From: Duodenibacillus sp.
GTDB lineage: Bacteria; Pseudomonadota; Gammaproteobacteria; Burkholderiales; Burkholderiaceae_F
Assembly: GCA_017628205.1 (NCBI GenBank)
Contig: JAGBZO010000048.1
Location: 1 to 32,469 of the forward strand
DNA length: 32,469 nt
Direction: 5' to 3'
Of this stretch, positions 1-7,982 are shown piece after piece (position 1 is the first letter of the stretch; each line of letters begins with the position of its first letter). The position numbers were made by a program, and so were the translations under genes. Below the pieces are notes generated by a model that saw only the letters and a program-made list of their open reading frames with translations, did not search any database and was not told the DNA's origin.

Positions 1-1
1 G

Positions 2-691
2 GCCGTCTCTCATCCCACCAAGCAGGGGCTCGTTCAAGCTTTCTCCGTCTACATCGACACGTGGTTTGTCTGCACCGCCACCGGTCTGATGATTTTGATG
101 ACCGACTGTTACAACGTCATCAATGAAGGCCAAACGATTTTTGAAGGTGTCATGGGTGTTGCGGCCGGCCCGCTGTACACGCAGTACGCCATCGAATCGA
201 TCATGCCCGGCTATGGCTCGCCTTTCATTGCCTGCGCTTTGTTCTTCTTTGCCTTCACGACGATTTTGTCCTACGGCTACATTGCCGAAACGAACGTCAA
301 GTACATCAATCGCACCTTGCACCTGCCCTGGTTGACCTTCGTCACCCGTATCGCCATCACCTTTGCCATCGGCTACGGTGCCATTGAAAAGGCGGAAGTC
401 ACCTGGTTGATGGGCGATATCGGTATCGGCATCATGGCCTGGCTGAACTTGATCGCCATCTTGTGGTTGCAGCGCCCCGCCTTGAAGTGCCTGGTCGATT
501 ACGAGTCTCAGTTGCGTCAAGGACGCGAACCGATGTTCCACCCCGAACAACTCGGCATTGAAAACGCCTCTTACTGGGTTGGCAACCGCGCCGAACGCAA
601 CATCGAAATCGAACGCGATGAAGGCGTGGAAAACCAAAATCAAGCGCGCGGCATCCGCAACTTGTTGCGTCGCTTCTACGACAAATACTAA
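2..691 (+). CDS. Sodium:alanine symporter family protein (AGCS), 3' part
   Basis: Inner-membrane carrier that imports alanine or glycine with a sodium ion or proton. The reading frame is open from base 2, so the gene starts before the window; about 229 C-terminal residues remain of a family usually near 450-500. The first residues read SHPTKQGLVQAF followed by YIDTWFVCTATG, a signature of the AGCS family just before its last helices. About four hydrophobic segments follow, then a charged cytoplasmic tail rich in Arg, Glu and Asn that ends in RRFYDKY. A strong hairpin terminator lies 13 bp after the stop, so the gene ends its transcript. The internal ATG at 89 lies inside the conserved motif and is not the true start. 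The family call is firm; the exact substrate is inferred from the family. Confidence 0.9.
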   Translation, partial: AVSHPTKQGLVQAFSVYIDTWFVCTATGLMILMTDCYNVINEGQTIFEGVMGVAAGPLYTQYAIESIMPGYGSPFIACALFFFAFTTILSYGYIAETNVKYINRTLHLPWLTFVTRIAITFAIGYGAIEKAEVTWLMGDIGIGIMAWLNLIAILWLQRPALKCLVDYESQLRQGREPMFHPEQLGIENASYWVGNRAERNIEIERDEGVENQNQARGIRNLLRRFYDKY

Positions 692-704
692 TCGTTCGCC
701 TTCA

Positions 705-740
705 AGAGCTCCGATAAGTCAATCGGAGCTCTTTTTCTTT
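705..740 (+). terminator. Intrinsic terminator of the alanine symporter gene
   Basis: A perfect 11-bp stem (705-715 pairing with 722-732) with a 6-nt loop is followed by a T-rich run (TTTTTCTTT). It lies directly behind the symporter stop codon. Confidence 0.9.
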
Positions 741-788
741 GACAGTGAGTACAATGCTCACACTCGTATTCAGTTGTATTTTCTCGCC

Positions 789-1517
789 ATGATCCCTCCC
801 GTTTTGTTGACACCAGAAAAAGATCCGATGGGCAAAGCCATTGCCGAATACTTCGCCAAAGGCAAGGCCGTGAAGTTACGCGTTCTCTCCACCCAATTTG
901 ACGAGGACGAGTTGCCGGTCGCCCAACTGTTTCGTCCCTTTGCGGCCATGCCCGAATTGGAGCGCACGGCGTTGACGTTGGCTCAGGGACGTATCTTGGA
1001 CGTCGGTGCCGGTAGCGGCTGCCATGCTCTTGCACTGCAAGAGATGGGCAAAGACGTCGTCGCCATCGACATCTCTCCCCTGTCGGTCGAAACGATGTCC
1101 CTTCGCGGCGTACGCGACGCCCGTCACGTCAACCTCTTCGATCCCGCCTTTACCGAGCGTTTCGATTGCATTCTGATGCTCATGAACGGCTCGGGGATCA
1201 TCGGTCGCTTGGAAAACATGCCGGCCTTTTTCCAAAGAGCCAAATCCCTGTTGAACCCCGGCGGTTGTATCTACTTGGATTCGAGCGATCTGCGTTATCT
1301 GTTCGACGAAGACGAAACGCCGCCGACGGACACGTATTACGGCCAAGTCGACTTTGTCATGCAGTATCGAAACATTCGCGGAGACGCGTTCGACTGGTTG
1401 TACATCGATGCGACGACGTTGAAACAGCATGCCGCCGAAAACGGGTTTGAGGTTGAAGTGATTCAAGAAGGCGAACACTACGACTATTTGGCTCGCCTCA
1501 CGCCCAAGGCCGAATAA
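789..1517 (+). CDS. Class I SAM-dependent methyltransferase
   Basis: Soluble methyltransferase of about 242 residues; the substrate is unknown. Residues 69-80 read ILDVGAGSGCHA, the glycine-rich motif I that holds S-adenosylmethionine. Asp94 in VVAIDIS fits the acidic residue that binds the ribose. LLNPGGCIYLDSSD further on matches the usual post-motif strand. Motif IV is FDCILMLMNGSGIIG, which lacks the catalytic NPPY of base methyltransferases, so a small-molecule or protein substrate is more likely than DNA. I chose the ATG at 789 because the protein before it has no family character, but no good ribosome binding site precedes it; the ATG at 828 is an alternative. The gene stands alone between two terminators and converges on cvpA. 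Confidence 0.82.
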   Translation: MIPPVLLTPEKDPMGKAIAEYFAKGKAVKLRVLSTQFDEDELPVAQLFRPFAAMPELERTALTLAQGRILDVGAGSGCHALALQEMGKDVVAIDISPLSVETMSLRGVRDARHVNLFDPAFTERFDCILMLMNGSGIIGRLENMPAFFQRAKSLLNPGGCIYLDSSDLRYLFDEDETPPTDTYYGQVDFVMQYRNIRGDAFDWLYIDATTLKQHAAENGFEVEVIQEGEHYDYLARLTPKAE

Positions 1518-1521
1518 AATG

Positions 1522-1561
1522 AAAGCGCGCACGACCTTAACGGCAGTGCGCGCTTTTCTTT
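1522..1561 (+). terminator. Intrinsic terminator between methyltransferase and cvpA
   Basis: The 11-bp GC-rich stem 1522-1532/1546-1556 has a 13-nt loop and is followed by TTTTCTTTG on the plus strand. On the minus strand it is followed by a T-rich run too, so it may also end the convergent cvpA transcript. Confidence 0.85.
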
Positions 1562-1580
1562 GTTCGGGCTTTCCGATCCT

Positions 1581-2084
1581 TTACAGACTCACTCGATAAT
1601 CTTTTCGCATGTCTTGGATGGATTCGGGCATGAAAGGCAAAGCGTAATCAATCACGGTCTCGGCAGGAACGATCAAGATCGAATTGCGCCAATACCCCGA
1701 CTTGACCGCCGAGGTCATGCTGAAAATAAAGACGAGAACGCACACGATCACAACCCCTCGAACAAAACCAAAGAGGCTGCCGATGGCACGATCCTCAAAA
1801 GAGATGCTCGCGGCGGAAATCAAACTGCCGATCAACTTGCCGATCAAGCCGGTGGCGACCAAGGTAGCCACGACGATGACGATGCCGGAAATGGCGATGC
1901 GTACGATCATCGCTACGTCGGGCAACGGGATTTTTTCGGCCAAATCCACACTGAAGTTCAACGCCAGAAAGATGGCCGCCCCCCAACCGACGAGCGCCAT
2001 GACTTCGCGAACGACGCCGCGAGAGACGCCGACCAAAGTCGATACCCCCAAAAGAGCCGCGATGATCCAATCGATTTCATTCAT
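1581..2084 (-). CDS. cvpA: CvpA family membrane protein
   Basis: Inner-membrane protein of 167 residues, the usual CvpA length. It starts MNEIDWIIAALLGVSTLVG and has four predicted membrane helices (about 5-22, 29-45, 63-85 and 103-125), with SRGVVREVMALVGW after the first helix as in the family. CvpA proteins are needed for colicin V export and envelope homeostasis in enterics; the biochemical role is not settled. It is the last gene of folC-dedD-cvpA. In many proteobacteria purF follows cvpA, but here a terminator and a convergent methyltransferase follow. No clear Shine-Dalgarno sequence precedes the ATG, so translation may depend on the upstream gene 65 bp away. Confidence 0.9.
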   Translation of the reverse strand: MNEIDWIIAALLGVSTLVGVSRGVVREVMALVGWGAAIFLALNFSVDLAEKIPLPDVAMIVRIAISGIVIVVATLVATGLIGKLIGSLISAASISFEDRAIGSLFGFVRGVVIVCVLVFIFSMTSAVKSGYWRNSILIVPAETVIDYALPFMPESIQDMRKDYRVSL

Positions 2085-2149
2085 GGTAGTTTCAGTCGAA
2101 CCGCCTTCCCGTTGATCGGCGACCCGTCTCCGCTTTTAAAAAATTGAAC

Positions 2150-2899
2150 TTACTTGACTTTTTCCGTCAGAATCCCGCCGTGGGAAATGCCGTTGTCGGT
2201 CAAACGCTTGGCCGCGGCCTTGGCTTGATTTTTATCGGCAAAACGACCGACGCGAACGCGCCACAAGTCCGTGTTCTGACGTCTGACACGCTCAAGGAAC
2301 ACGGGCAGACCGAGCGCCTCAAGCTTTTTCTGCTTCTTAAGCGCACCGTCGCGATTGCCCGTTGCAATCACTTGAATCACGTAAACGCCTTTGGCTTGGG
2401 CCGGTATCGGAGTCAGAGCGGGCTTTTTCACCGAAACGGCGGCTTTTACCGGCTCCTGAGCCAGGGGCTTGACGGGCGCCTTGACCGTTTCTTTCACCGG
2501 TGCCGGATTTGTCACGGGTTTGACCGCGACAGGCGCAACCGTCGTCCGAGCCCCGCTTTCAACGGGCTTGCGTCCATACCCTTCAACAGGCTTGGCGGCG
2601 CCAGGCTCCGACTGAAGCGCGATCTTGGCGGTTGACGGCTTGGTCTTGACCAACGGAATTTCAGTCTGAGCCGAACGTTGAGCAAATTCGGGATTCGGGT
2701 CGATGATCCAAGGAAAAACGACCAGCACGCCGGCGGCCAGAATGAGGAAACCCAAAACACGGCGCTTGTTGCGGACGCGGGCCAACGCCCGTTTGTATTC
2801 CGAATCGTCCGTTTCGGACATCAACGTTTTGGCCTCGGAATCAATATCCGCTTGTCGTGAAGGGTTGGGGCCGAAATGTTTTTTAAATTTCTCGTCCAT
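2150..2899 (-). CDS. dedD: SPOR-domain protein, DedD-like
   Basis: Membrane-anchored periplasmic protein of 249 residues. It has a short charged cytoplasmic N-terminus, one membrane helix at about 47-66 (RVLGFLILAAGVLVVFPWII), a long Pro/Val/Lys/Ala-rich linker (about 85-168), and a C-terminal SPOR domain at about 170-248 starting at GVYVIQVIATG. SPOR domains bind septal peptidoglycan that has lost its stem peptides. DedD is the divisome member with this layout and supports septal wall synthesis. It lies 18 bp after folC and before cvpA, the order common in beta- and gammaproteobacteria. The low-complexity linker is typical for crossing the periplasm. The family is certain; the DedD assignment rests on gene order. 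Confidence 0.88.
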   Translation of the reverse strand: MDEKFKKHFGPNPSRQADIDSEAKTLMSETDDSEYKRALARVRNKRRVLGFLILAAGVLVVFPWIIDPNPEFAQRSAQTEIPLVKTKPSTAKIALQSEPGAAKPVEGYGRKPVESGARTTVAPVAVKPVTNPAPVKETVKAPVKPLAQEPVKAAVSVKKPALTPIPAQAKGVYVIQVIATGNRDGALKKQKKLEALGLPVFLERVRRQNTDLWRVRVGRFADKNQAKAAAKRLTDNGISHGGILTEKVK

Positions 2900-2917
2900 A
2901 ATGTTTTGCGTTCTTGC

Positions 2918-4267
2918 TTAACCCTGCGTCTCGCCCAAGGCCTCGAGTACGGCCGCGACCGTCACAAACGAGCCGAATGCAATAATTCTAACAGTCCGAG
3001 CTTGATCTCGAACAAGTTTTGCCGAAGCCAAAGCGCGGCATTCGGCCAGAGCCGTCGCAACCGTATCGAACGTGGCGATGCGCTCCGAATCGATGCCCGC
3101 CGCCCGCATTTGCCCGCTCAAGAGCGAGGCCGTAGCGGCACGAGGTCCCGTCAATCCGGCAACAAACCACCGATCGATGCTGTTCTTCAACAGACTCGCC
3201 ACCTTTTGCATATCCTTGTCGGCCAACATGCCGAAAACGGCCCACGTCTCTTGTCCGTCACGTCGATCAATGGCCAAATTTTCGACCAAGGCTTCGGCCG
3301 CATTCGGATTGTGCCCGACGTCAATCGTCAGCTCGGCCGTCGTCTCGTTCGCCTCCACGACACGCTCGAAACGTCCCTTGATGCGGGCTCGTGCCAGGCC
3401 GTTCTCCATCGCCGAACGGGAAACGGGCAGTCGATCGCGCATGCGCGTGAGAGCCGCCAAGACGCCTGCCGCATTTTGAATCTGGTTGCGTCCACGCAGT
3501 CCGGGCAAAGGCAACGACCGTTCTTCAACGACCTCGCCGTCGGGCAACGTCATCGTCCAATCGAATCCGTCATCGCGAACGACCGTTTCAAAGTCGCGAC
3601 CGTAAAGCGAGAGTTCGCATCCGATCGCGGCGGCGTTGTCGATCAGATTGATCGGAACGTTGCGGTCCGTGCAGACGGCGGGCGATTCGGCGCGATAAAT
3701 GCAGGATTTCTCATAAGCGATCACACCGCGATCAGAGCCCAAAAACGCCTCGTGATCCACATCGACGGCCGTCACGATACCGCAATTCGTATCGATGACG
3801 TTCATGGCGTCAAGACGCCCTCCCAGACCGATTTCAAGGATGACCGCATCAAGACCGGCACGCGAGAACACGTCCAAAATCGCCAACCCGGTATATTCGA
3901 AATAGGTCAGCGTCATACCGTCGCGCAAACGTTCGACGCGACGAATCGACTCGAGCAACGGCTGATCCGTGACTTCCTTGCCGTCGATCAGAACGCGCTC
4001 GTTGAAGCGGAACAAATGCGGCGAAGTATGCACGCCGACCTTGTAGCCTTGCGCACGCAAAATGCCGGCCAGCATCGTGCAAGTACTTCCCTTGCCGTTC
4101 GTGCCGGCTACCGTGAACACCGGACACGTAAAACGAATGCCCAAACGCTCGATCATCGTTCGCATGCGATCCAAGCCCAAATCAATGGGTTTGGCGTGCA
4201 GGCCCTCGATGTAAGCGAGCCAGACGTTCAAATCGTCGGAGACGGGGGCAGTCGTAACGGCAGACAT
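2918..4267 (-). CDS. folC: Bifunctional folylpolyglutamate synthase / dihydrofolate synthase
   Basis: Cytoplasmic ATP-dependent ligase that joins glutamate to dihydropteroate and then to folates, keeping folate in the cell. The protein has 449 residues, normal for FolC. Residues 55-62 form the Mur-ligase P-loop GTNGKGST. SPHLFRFNERV and IGLGGRLDAMNV are the usual folate-loop and second nucleotide motifs, and TIDVGHNPNA begins the C-terminal domain. A longer frame could start at a TTG (4282), but the ATG at 4267 has GAAAGG seven bases before it and is preferred. It heads the folC-dedD-cvpA unit. The accD gene that often precedes folC in betaproteobacteria is not here; a terminator and a site-2 protease gene precede it instead. 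Confidence 0.94.
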   Translation of the reverse strand: MSAVTTAPVSDDLNVWLAYIEGLHAKPIDLGLDRMRTMIERLGIRFTCPVFTVAGTNGKGSTCTMLAGILRAQGYKVGVHTSPHLFRFNERVLIDGKEVTDQPLLESIRRVERLRDGMTLTYFEYTGLAILDVFSRAGLDAVILEIGLGGRLDAMNVIDTNCGIVTAVDVDHEAFLGSDRGVIAYEKSCIYRAESPAVCTDRNVPINLIDNAAAIGCELSLYGRDFETVVRDDGFDWTMTLPDGEVVEERSLPLPGLRGRNQIQNAAGVLAALTRMRDRLPVSRSAMENGLARARIKGRFERVVEANETTAELTIDVGHNPNAAEALVENLAIDRRDGQETWAVFGMLADKDMQKVASLLKNSIDRWFVAGLTGPRAATASLLSGQMRAAGIDSERIATFDTVATALAECRALASAKLVRDQARTVRIIAFGSFVTVAAVLEALGETQG

Positions 4268-4332
4268 GAGCAAACCTTTCAAATATATGCGTTCAAACTA
4301 GTAATGGTAGCGCATTCAAACGCATTGTGAAA

Positions 4333-4365
4333 AAAAAGCACGAGGCATTCTGCCTCGTGCTTTTT
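4333..4365 (-). terminator. Terminator of the site-2 protease gene
   Basis: The perfect 15-bp stem 4333-4347/4351-4365 has a TTC loop. On the minus strand it is followed by a run of T, placing it just behind the protease stop at 4383 and before folC. Confidence 0.88.
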
Positions 4366-4382
4366 GACCTATCAACTCACGG

Positions 4383-5045
4383 TCAGATCGACAACACCAG
4401 ACCGACGAGACTTTGTCCGATACTCACGAGCGGGCCGACCAAGACCCCCATCATGCCGGTCGCAATCAGGGCGATCAAAATGAACATGCCGTAGGGCTCG
4501 AGTCGGGAAAACTGCCAAGCCCAGCGAGACGGCAAGAGACAGGACAGAATCCGACCGCCGTCCAAGGGCAAAATAGGCAGCAGATTGAAGGCCATCAACA
4601 TGAGATTGACACTGATGCCGGCAAAAGCAAATTCCAAAATGAATTCAAACAACACCTGAGACGGCGCAAACCAAGAGGCCAGCTTGGCAAGTAGAGCCCA
4701 AAGCAAAGCCTGAATCAAATTGCTGACGGGGCCGGCCAAGGACACCCAAATCATGTCGTTTCGGGGATTGCGCAAGCGACGCACGTTAATCGGTACGGGC
4801 TTGGCCCAACCGAACAACAAGCCCGACGTACCCGAGATCATCGAGCCGAGGAGCAACAGCCCCGGCACGAGCAACGTTCCGACCGGATCAATATGTTTGA
4901 CCGGGTTGATCGTTACGCGACCAAGCAACCAGGCGGTGTTGTCGCCGCAACGTTTGGCAACGAAGCCGTGAGCGGCCTCATGCAACGTAATGGCTAAAAT
5001 AGCGGGGATCGCCCAAAAGGCGATGGTCATGAAGATGTTTTCCAT
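4383..5045 (-). CDS. Site-2 protease family protein (M50 intramembrane zinc protease)
   Basis: Polytopic inner-membrane metalloprotease of 220 residues. HEAAH at 22-26 supplies the two zinc histidines and catalytic glutamate inside the first helix. LLPILPLDGGRI (about 162-173) is the second M50 motif whose Asp is the third zinc ligand. There is no PDZ domain, so this is the short SpoIVFB/Rip3-like type found in many proteobacteria, distinct from RseP at 22155. Its natural substrate is unknown. The first ATG has GAGGA only two bases upstream; the second ATG (residue 6) is a possible alternative. The gene diverges from the cyclase-family gene at 5120 and ends in a strong terminator, so it seems to be transcribed alone. 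Confidence 0.9.
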   Translation of the reverse strand: MENIFMTIAFWAIPAILAITLHEAAHGFVAKRCGDNTAWLLGRVTINPVKHIDPVGTLLVPGLLLLGSMISGTSGLLFGWAKPVPINVRRLRNPRNDMIWVSLAGPVSNLIQALLWALLAKLASWFAPSQVLFEFILEFAFAGISVNLMLMAFNLLPILPLDGGRILSCLLPSRWAWQFSRLEPYGMFILIALIATGMMGVLVGPLVSIGQSLVGLVLSI

Positions 5046-5119
5046 AGTCCTCGAAGTCTATCAAAGAGCCGCTTCAATTGCTTCGATCGGACTCACGAAC
5101 ACGTAACGCGGAGTAAACC

Positions 5120-5752
5120 ATGCCGATCGTCGATTTGACTCACCGCATTGCCGATGGGATGTCGCTGTTTCCCGGAACGCCCCTGCCTCGGATTACGCCG
5201 TTGGCTTGGCCCGATTCGGACGGTTACGCCGAAAAACAGATTCAATTGACCGGTCATACGGGAACGCATATGGACGCTCCGGCACACGTTTTCTCCGGCG
5301 CCACGACCCTCGATCAATGGCCCTGCGATCGATTCACGGGATCGGCCGTTCTCGTCGACTGCCGAGACTATGACGGACCCGTATCGGCCGACTGCTTGGA
5401 TAGGATTGCGTCGCTCAAAAGCCTCGATTTCATCCTTTTTCGCACCGGGTGGGAACGGTACTGGGGCACCCCGCATTACGCTCGCCAAGGCCCCTATCTG
5501 AGCCAGGAACTGGCACTCGCTCTGGCCGCACTCCCGCTCAAAGGCATCGGGATCGACGCCTTGAGTCCCGATCCGATCGACTCGAGCACGTTGCCCGTCC
5601 ATACGACGTTACTCAAGCACGGCATCCTTTTGATCGAAAACCTGCGAGGTCTCGATCGGCTCCCCTCCGATCGGAGGTTTGAATTGACGGCACTTCCCCT
5701 GCTTTATGCCGATTCGGACGGCGCACCGGCTCGCGTGATCGCCCGCTTTTAG
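5120..5752 (+). CDS. Cyclase family protein (kynurenine-formamidase-like hydrolase)
   Basis: Soluble metal-dependent hydrolase of 210 residues. Residues 46-56 read HTGTHMDAPAH, the HxGTHxDxPxH motif that binds zinc or manganese in the Cyclase superfamily (Pfam Cyclase). IGIDALSPDPI and LIENLRGLDRL later in the protein match the family core. Characterised members include N-formylkynurenine formamidase (KynB) and isatin hydrolase, so amide or lactam opening is plausible; the substrate cannot be told from sequence. No tryptophan-degradation genes are nearby. A GGAG sits seven bases before the ATG. It is divergent from the protease gene with 74 bp between them, and no clear terminator of its own is seen. 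Confidence 0.88.
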   Translation: MPIVDLTHRIADGMSLFPGTPLPRITPLAWPDSDGYAEKQIQLTGHTGTHMDAPAHVFSGATTLDQWPCDRFTGSAVLVDCRDYDGPVSADCLDRIASLKSLDFILFRTGWERYWGTPHYARQGPYLSQELALALAALPLKGIGIDALSPDPIDSSTLPVHTTLLKHGILLIENLRGLDRLPSDRRFELTALPLLYADSDGAPARVIARF

Positions 5753-5827
5753 CGCGCGCTCCGATATCAGCACGGCAATCGCCTGTTTGGCCTTCCTGAC
5801 TCCAACGTTACATCCTTGTAAACAAGA

Positions 5828-5863
5828 AAACGCCTCACCGTCCTGACGGACAATGAGGCGTTT
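5828..5863 (-). terminator. Terminator of aspA
   Basis: The outer 10-bp stem 5828-5837/5854-5863 encloses a smaller CCGTC/GACGG stem. On the minus strand it is followed by GTTTTCTTGTTT. It lies 35 bp behind the aspA stop. Confidence 0.8.
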
Positions 5864-5897
5864 CGCGCTACTTGATCAAAAGATCAGTCAGTATCGA

Positions 5898-7298
5898 TTA
5901 CTGAACGAACTTCGGAGCGATCAAGTTTTCGAGGTTGAAGGTTTCGTCCCAGGTCTTCTGGTCGAGCATCTTGCGTTCTTCAACAACGACCTGATGCAAG
6001 GACTTGCCGGTGTGATAGCATTCGTGAGCCATGGAAGAGCAAGCCTTGTAGCCGAGCAACGGCTTCAGGAGGGTAACGATACCGCAGGAGTTCATAACCA
6101 TCTGAGCGGTGCGTTCGGCGTTGGCCGTAACACCGTCAACGCACTTGGTACGCAGACCGTTGCAGGCGTTGATCATGACCTTCATGGAGGTGAACAGAGC
6201 GTAGGTGATCACGGGTTCCATGACGTTCAATTCGAGCTGACCGGCGGAAGCGGCGAGCATGACGGTCGTATCCAAACCGATGGCGAGGAAGCAAGCCTGG
6301 TTCGTTACTTCGGGGATAACGGGGTTAACCTTACCCGGCATGATGGAAGAACCGGGCTGCAACTGGGGCAGGTTGATTTCGGCCAAACCGCAACGAGGAC
6401 CGGAAGCGAGCAAACGCATGTCGTTGCAAACCTTCGTCAACTTGACGGCGAGGCTCTTGATGGCGGAGCTCAAACCAACGTAGGCACCGCAGTCGCTCGT
6501 AGCGGCGATGAGGTCTTCGCTGTTCTTGAAGGGGAAGCCGGTCAATTCAGCCAAGTACTTGACAGCGAGAGCCGGGTAGTCGGGGTGGCAGGTAACCGTC
6601 GTACCGATAGCGGTAGCGCCGAGGTTAACGGTCAAGAGGTGTTCCTGAGCTTCGCGCAGAACCTTGACTTCGTCGTTGATGGTGAAGCCCCAACCGTGGA
6701 ATTCCTGACCGAGGGTCATGGGAACGGCGTCCTGCAAGTGGGTACGGCCCATCTTGAGTACACCCTTGAATTCGTCGGCCTTCTTGTAGTAGGAACCGAC
6801 GAGGTCTTCAACAGCCTTCAACAGAACGTTGCTGCGGAGCAACAGAGCGAGGTGCAAAGCGGTCGGATAGGCGTCGTTCGTGGACTGACCGAAGTTAGCG
6901 TGGTCGTTGGGGGAAACGAGCTTGTAGTCACCCTTGACGGAACCGAGCTTTTCGGCGGCCAAGTTGCAGATGACTTCGTTGGCGTTCATGTTGGTGGAGG
7001 TACCAGCACCGCCCTGGAGCCAGTCGGTAACGAACTGATCGCGATGCTTGCCGGCGATCAATTCATCGCAAGCAGCGATCATGGCGTCGGCAACGTCGGC
7101 CGGGATCGTGCCGAGTTCCTTGTTAGCCATGGCTGCGGCCTTCTTAACGTAGCCAAAAGCGATGACGAAGAACGGTTCCTGGCTCATCGGCATTTCCGTG
7201 ATGTGGAAGTTGTCCTTACCACGGATGGTCTGTACGCCATAGTAGCAATCATCGGCAATTTCACGGTCGCCCAGGAAATCGTTTTCAATACGAGACAT
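5898..7298 (-). CDS. aspA: Aspartate ammonia-lyase (aspartase)
   Basis: Cytoplasmic tetrameric lyase that splits L-aspartate into fumarate and ammonia. The 466-residue length fits the family. GGAGTSTNMNANEV (about 96-109) is the aspartase form of this motif, where fumarases read TGSGTQSNMN. GATAIGT lies at about 228-234, and PGSSIMPGKVNP (315-326) is the flexible loop with catalytic Ser318. A strong GAGGAG lies eight bases before the ATG. Codon use is highly biased (nearly all Lys AAG, Arg CGT, Gln CAG), which marks a highly expressed gene. In anaerobic gut bacteria aspartase feeds fumarate respiration; that role is inferred. It is monocistronic, with its own terminator and a long upstream gap. 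Confidence 0.95.
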   Translation of the reverse strand: MSRIENDFLGDREIADDCYYGVQTIRGKDNFHITEMPMSQEPFFVIAFGYVKKAAAMANKELGTIPADVADAMIAACDELIAGKHRDQFVTDWLQGGAGTSTNMNANEVICNLAAEKLGSVKGDYKLVSPNDHANFGQSTNDAYPTALHLALLLRSNVLLKAVEDLVGSYYKKADEFKGVLKMGRTHLQDAVPMTLGQEFHGWGFTINDEVKVLREAQEHLLTVNLGATAIGTTVTCHPDYPALAVKYLAELTGFPFKNSEDLIAATSDCGAYVGLSSAIKSLAVKLTKVCNDMRLLASGPRCGLAEINLPQLQPGSSIMPGKVNPVIPEVTNQACFLAIGLDTTVMLAASAGQLELNVMEPVITYALFTSMKVMINACNGLRTKCVDGVTANAERTAQMVMNSCGIVTLLKPLLGYKACSSMAHECYHTGKSLHQVVVEERKMLDQKTWDETFNLENLIAPKFVQ

Positions 7299-7362
7299 TG
7301 TCTTAACTCCTCAGTTTTCGAAAATATCGTCGGAGACCGCTCATTCGGCCTCGTCGGAAGTT

Positions 7363-7391
7363 TCTTTACGGGTCGATCGAAACATTGACAA
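7363..7391 (-). promoter_or_regulatory. Candidate aspA promoter
   Basis: On the minus strand TTGTCA (7386-7391) is followed after 17 bp by TAAAGA (7363-7368), about 65 bp before the aspA start. The -35 match is good and the -10 match is weak, so this is only a candidate. Confidence 0.3.
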
Positions 7392-7901
7392 CACAATCGG
7401 CGTTTCGAGGGACCACCAAAATGGATCGACTAAGCAAAACCTTGTAGTTTTGGCTTTTCGGGATCGGGGTGATCCTACCACTTAATGTACGGAAAATCCC
7501 GACATTTGAACATCAATTTTCAACGATTTGAGCCGTTCTCAAGAGCTTATCTTCCTCGTTAAAAATTATCAATATCCGTAATACTCTGTTTTTATTGTAA
7601 TTTTTTACGTCTAGGTACTTTTGATTAGCCTCTTTGGACAACCTTTGCCTCATTTGTAAATCTGTTGTATTTTTTGACGCGGATCAGTTTTCTGTTTGCG
7701 TGAACCAAATTTGCGACGTTTTGAACCATGACAAGAAAAAAAGGGCTTTTTTTATGAAACGGCCTCTTGGAAACCTTGCAAGAACATTTGCGATCGGAAC
7801 CGCCCTCGTCCCTCATTCCATCGTGCCGTTGCCGTGTTTTCCCATTCGAATGGCTCGTAGCCGCAACATTCGCCTTAGCTGCCATTGGCTTTTCAGCTAT
7901 A

Positions 7902-7937
7902 AAAACACCCCGTCGGCAAATGGCTACCAAACGGGGT
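7902..7937 (-). terminator. Terminator of the tct operon
   Basis: The 7-bp stem 7907-7913/7931-7937 (ACCCCGT with ACGGGGT) has a 17-nt loop and is followed on the minus strand by GTTTTTATAG. It lies about 45 bp behind the tctC stop. Confidence 0.75.
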
Positions 7938-7982
7938 TGGGAAAGTCAGAGTGTCGATTGAATTCGACACTTCCTCGACCGA

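Larger units (their letters stand above)
7299..7982. other. 684-bp AT-rich intergenic region between tctC and aspA
   Basis: No gene can be supported here. The two longer frames in it (plus 7634-8005, minus 7625-7930) have no signal, motif or ribosome binding site, and the plus frame runs into tctC. The right end carries the tctC terminator (7902-7937) and a small perfect hairpin (stem 7951-7957/7964-7970) just after the tctC stop. The left end is the aspA leader. The middle (about 7500-7750) is strongly AT-rich and includes A7GGGCT7 at 7736-7753. A small RNA or a long regulatory region is possible but not shown. Confidence 0.6.

Noticed and set aside
739-770. TTGACA followed by CGTATT as a promoter for the methyltransferase gene
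   Set aside because: The -35 is perfect, but the best -10 is about 20 bp away and weak, and the -35 overlaps the symporter terminator tail. Not strong enough to list.
5853-7388. Plus-strand frame of 511 codons opposite aspA
   Set aside because: The minus strand encodes a complete, motif-perfect aspartase with a strong ribosome binding site. The plus frame starts inside the aspA terminator and shows no family features.
7736-7753. A7-GGGC-T7 as an intrinsic terminator
   Set aside because: The stem is only A-T pairs with a very short loop, and no gene ends next to it on either strand.
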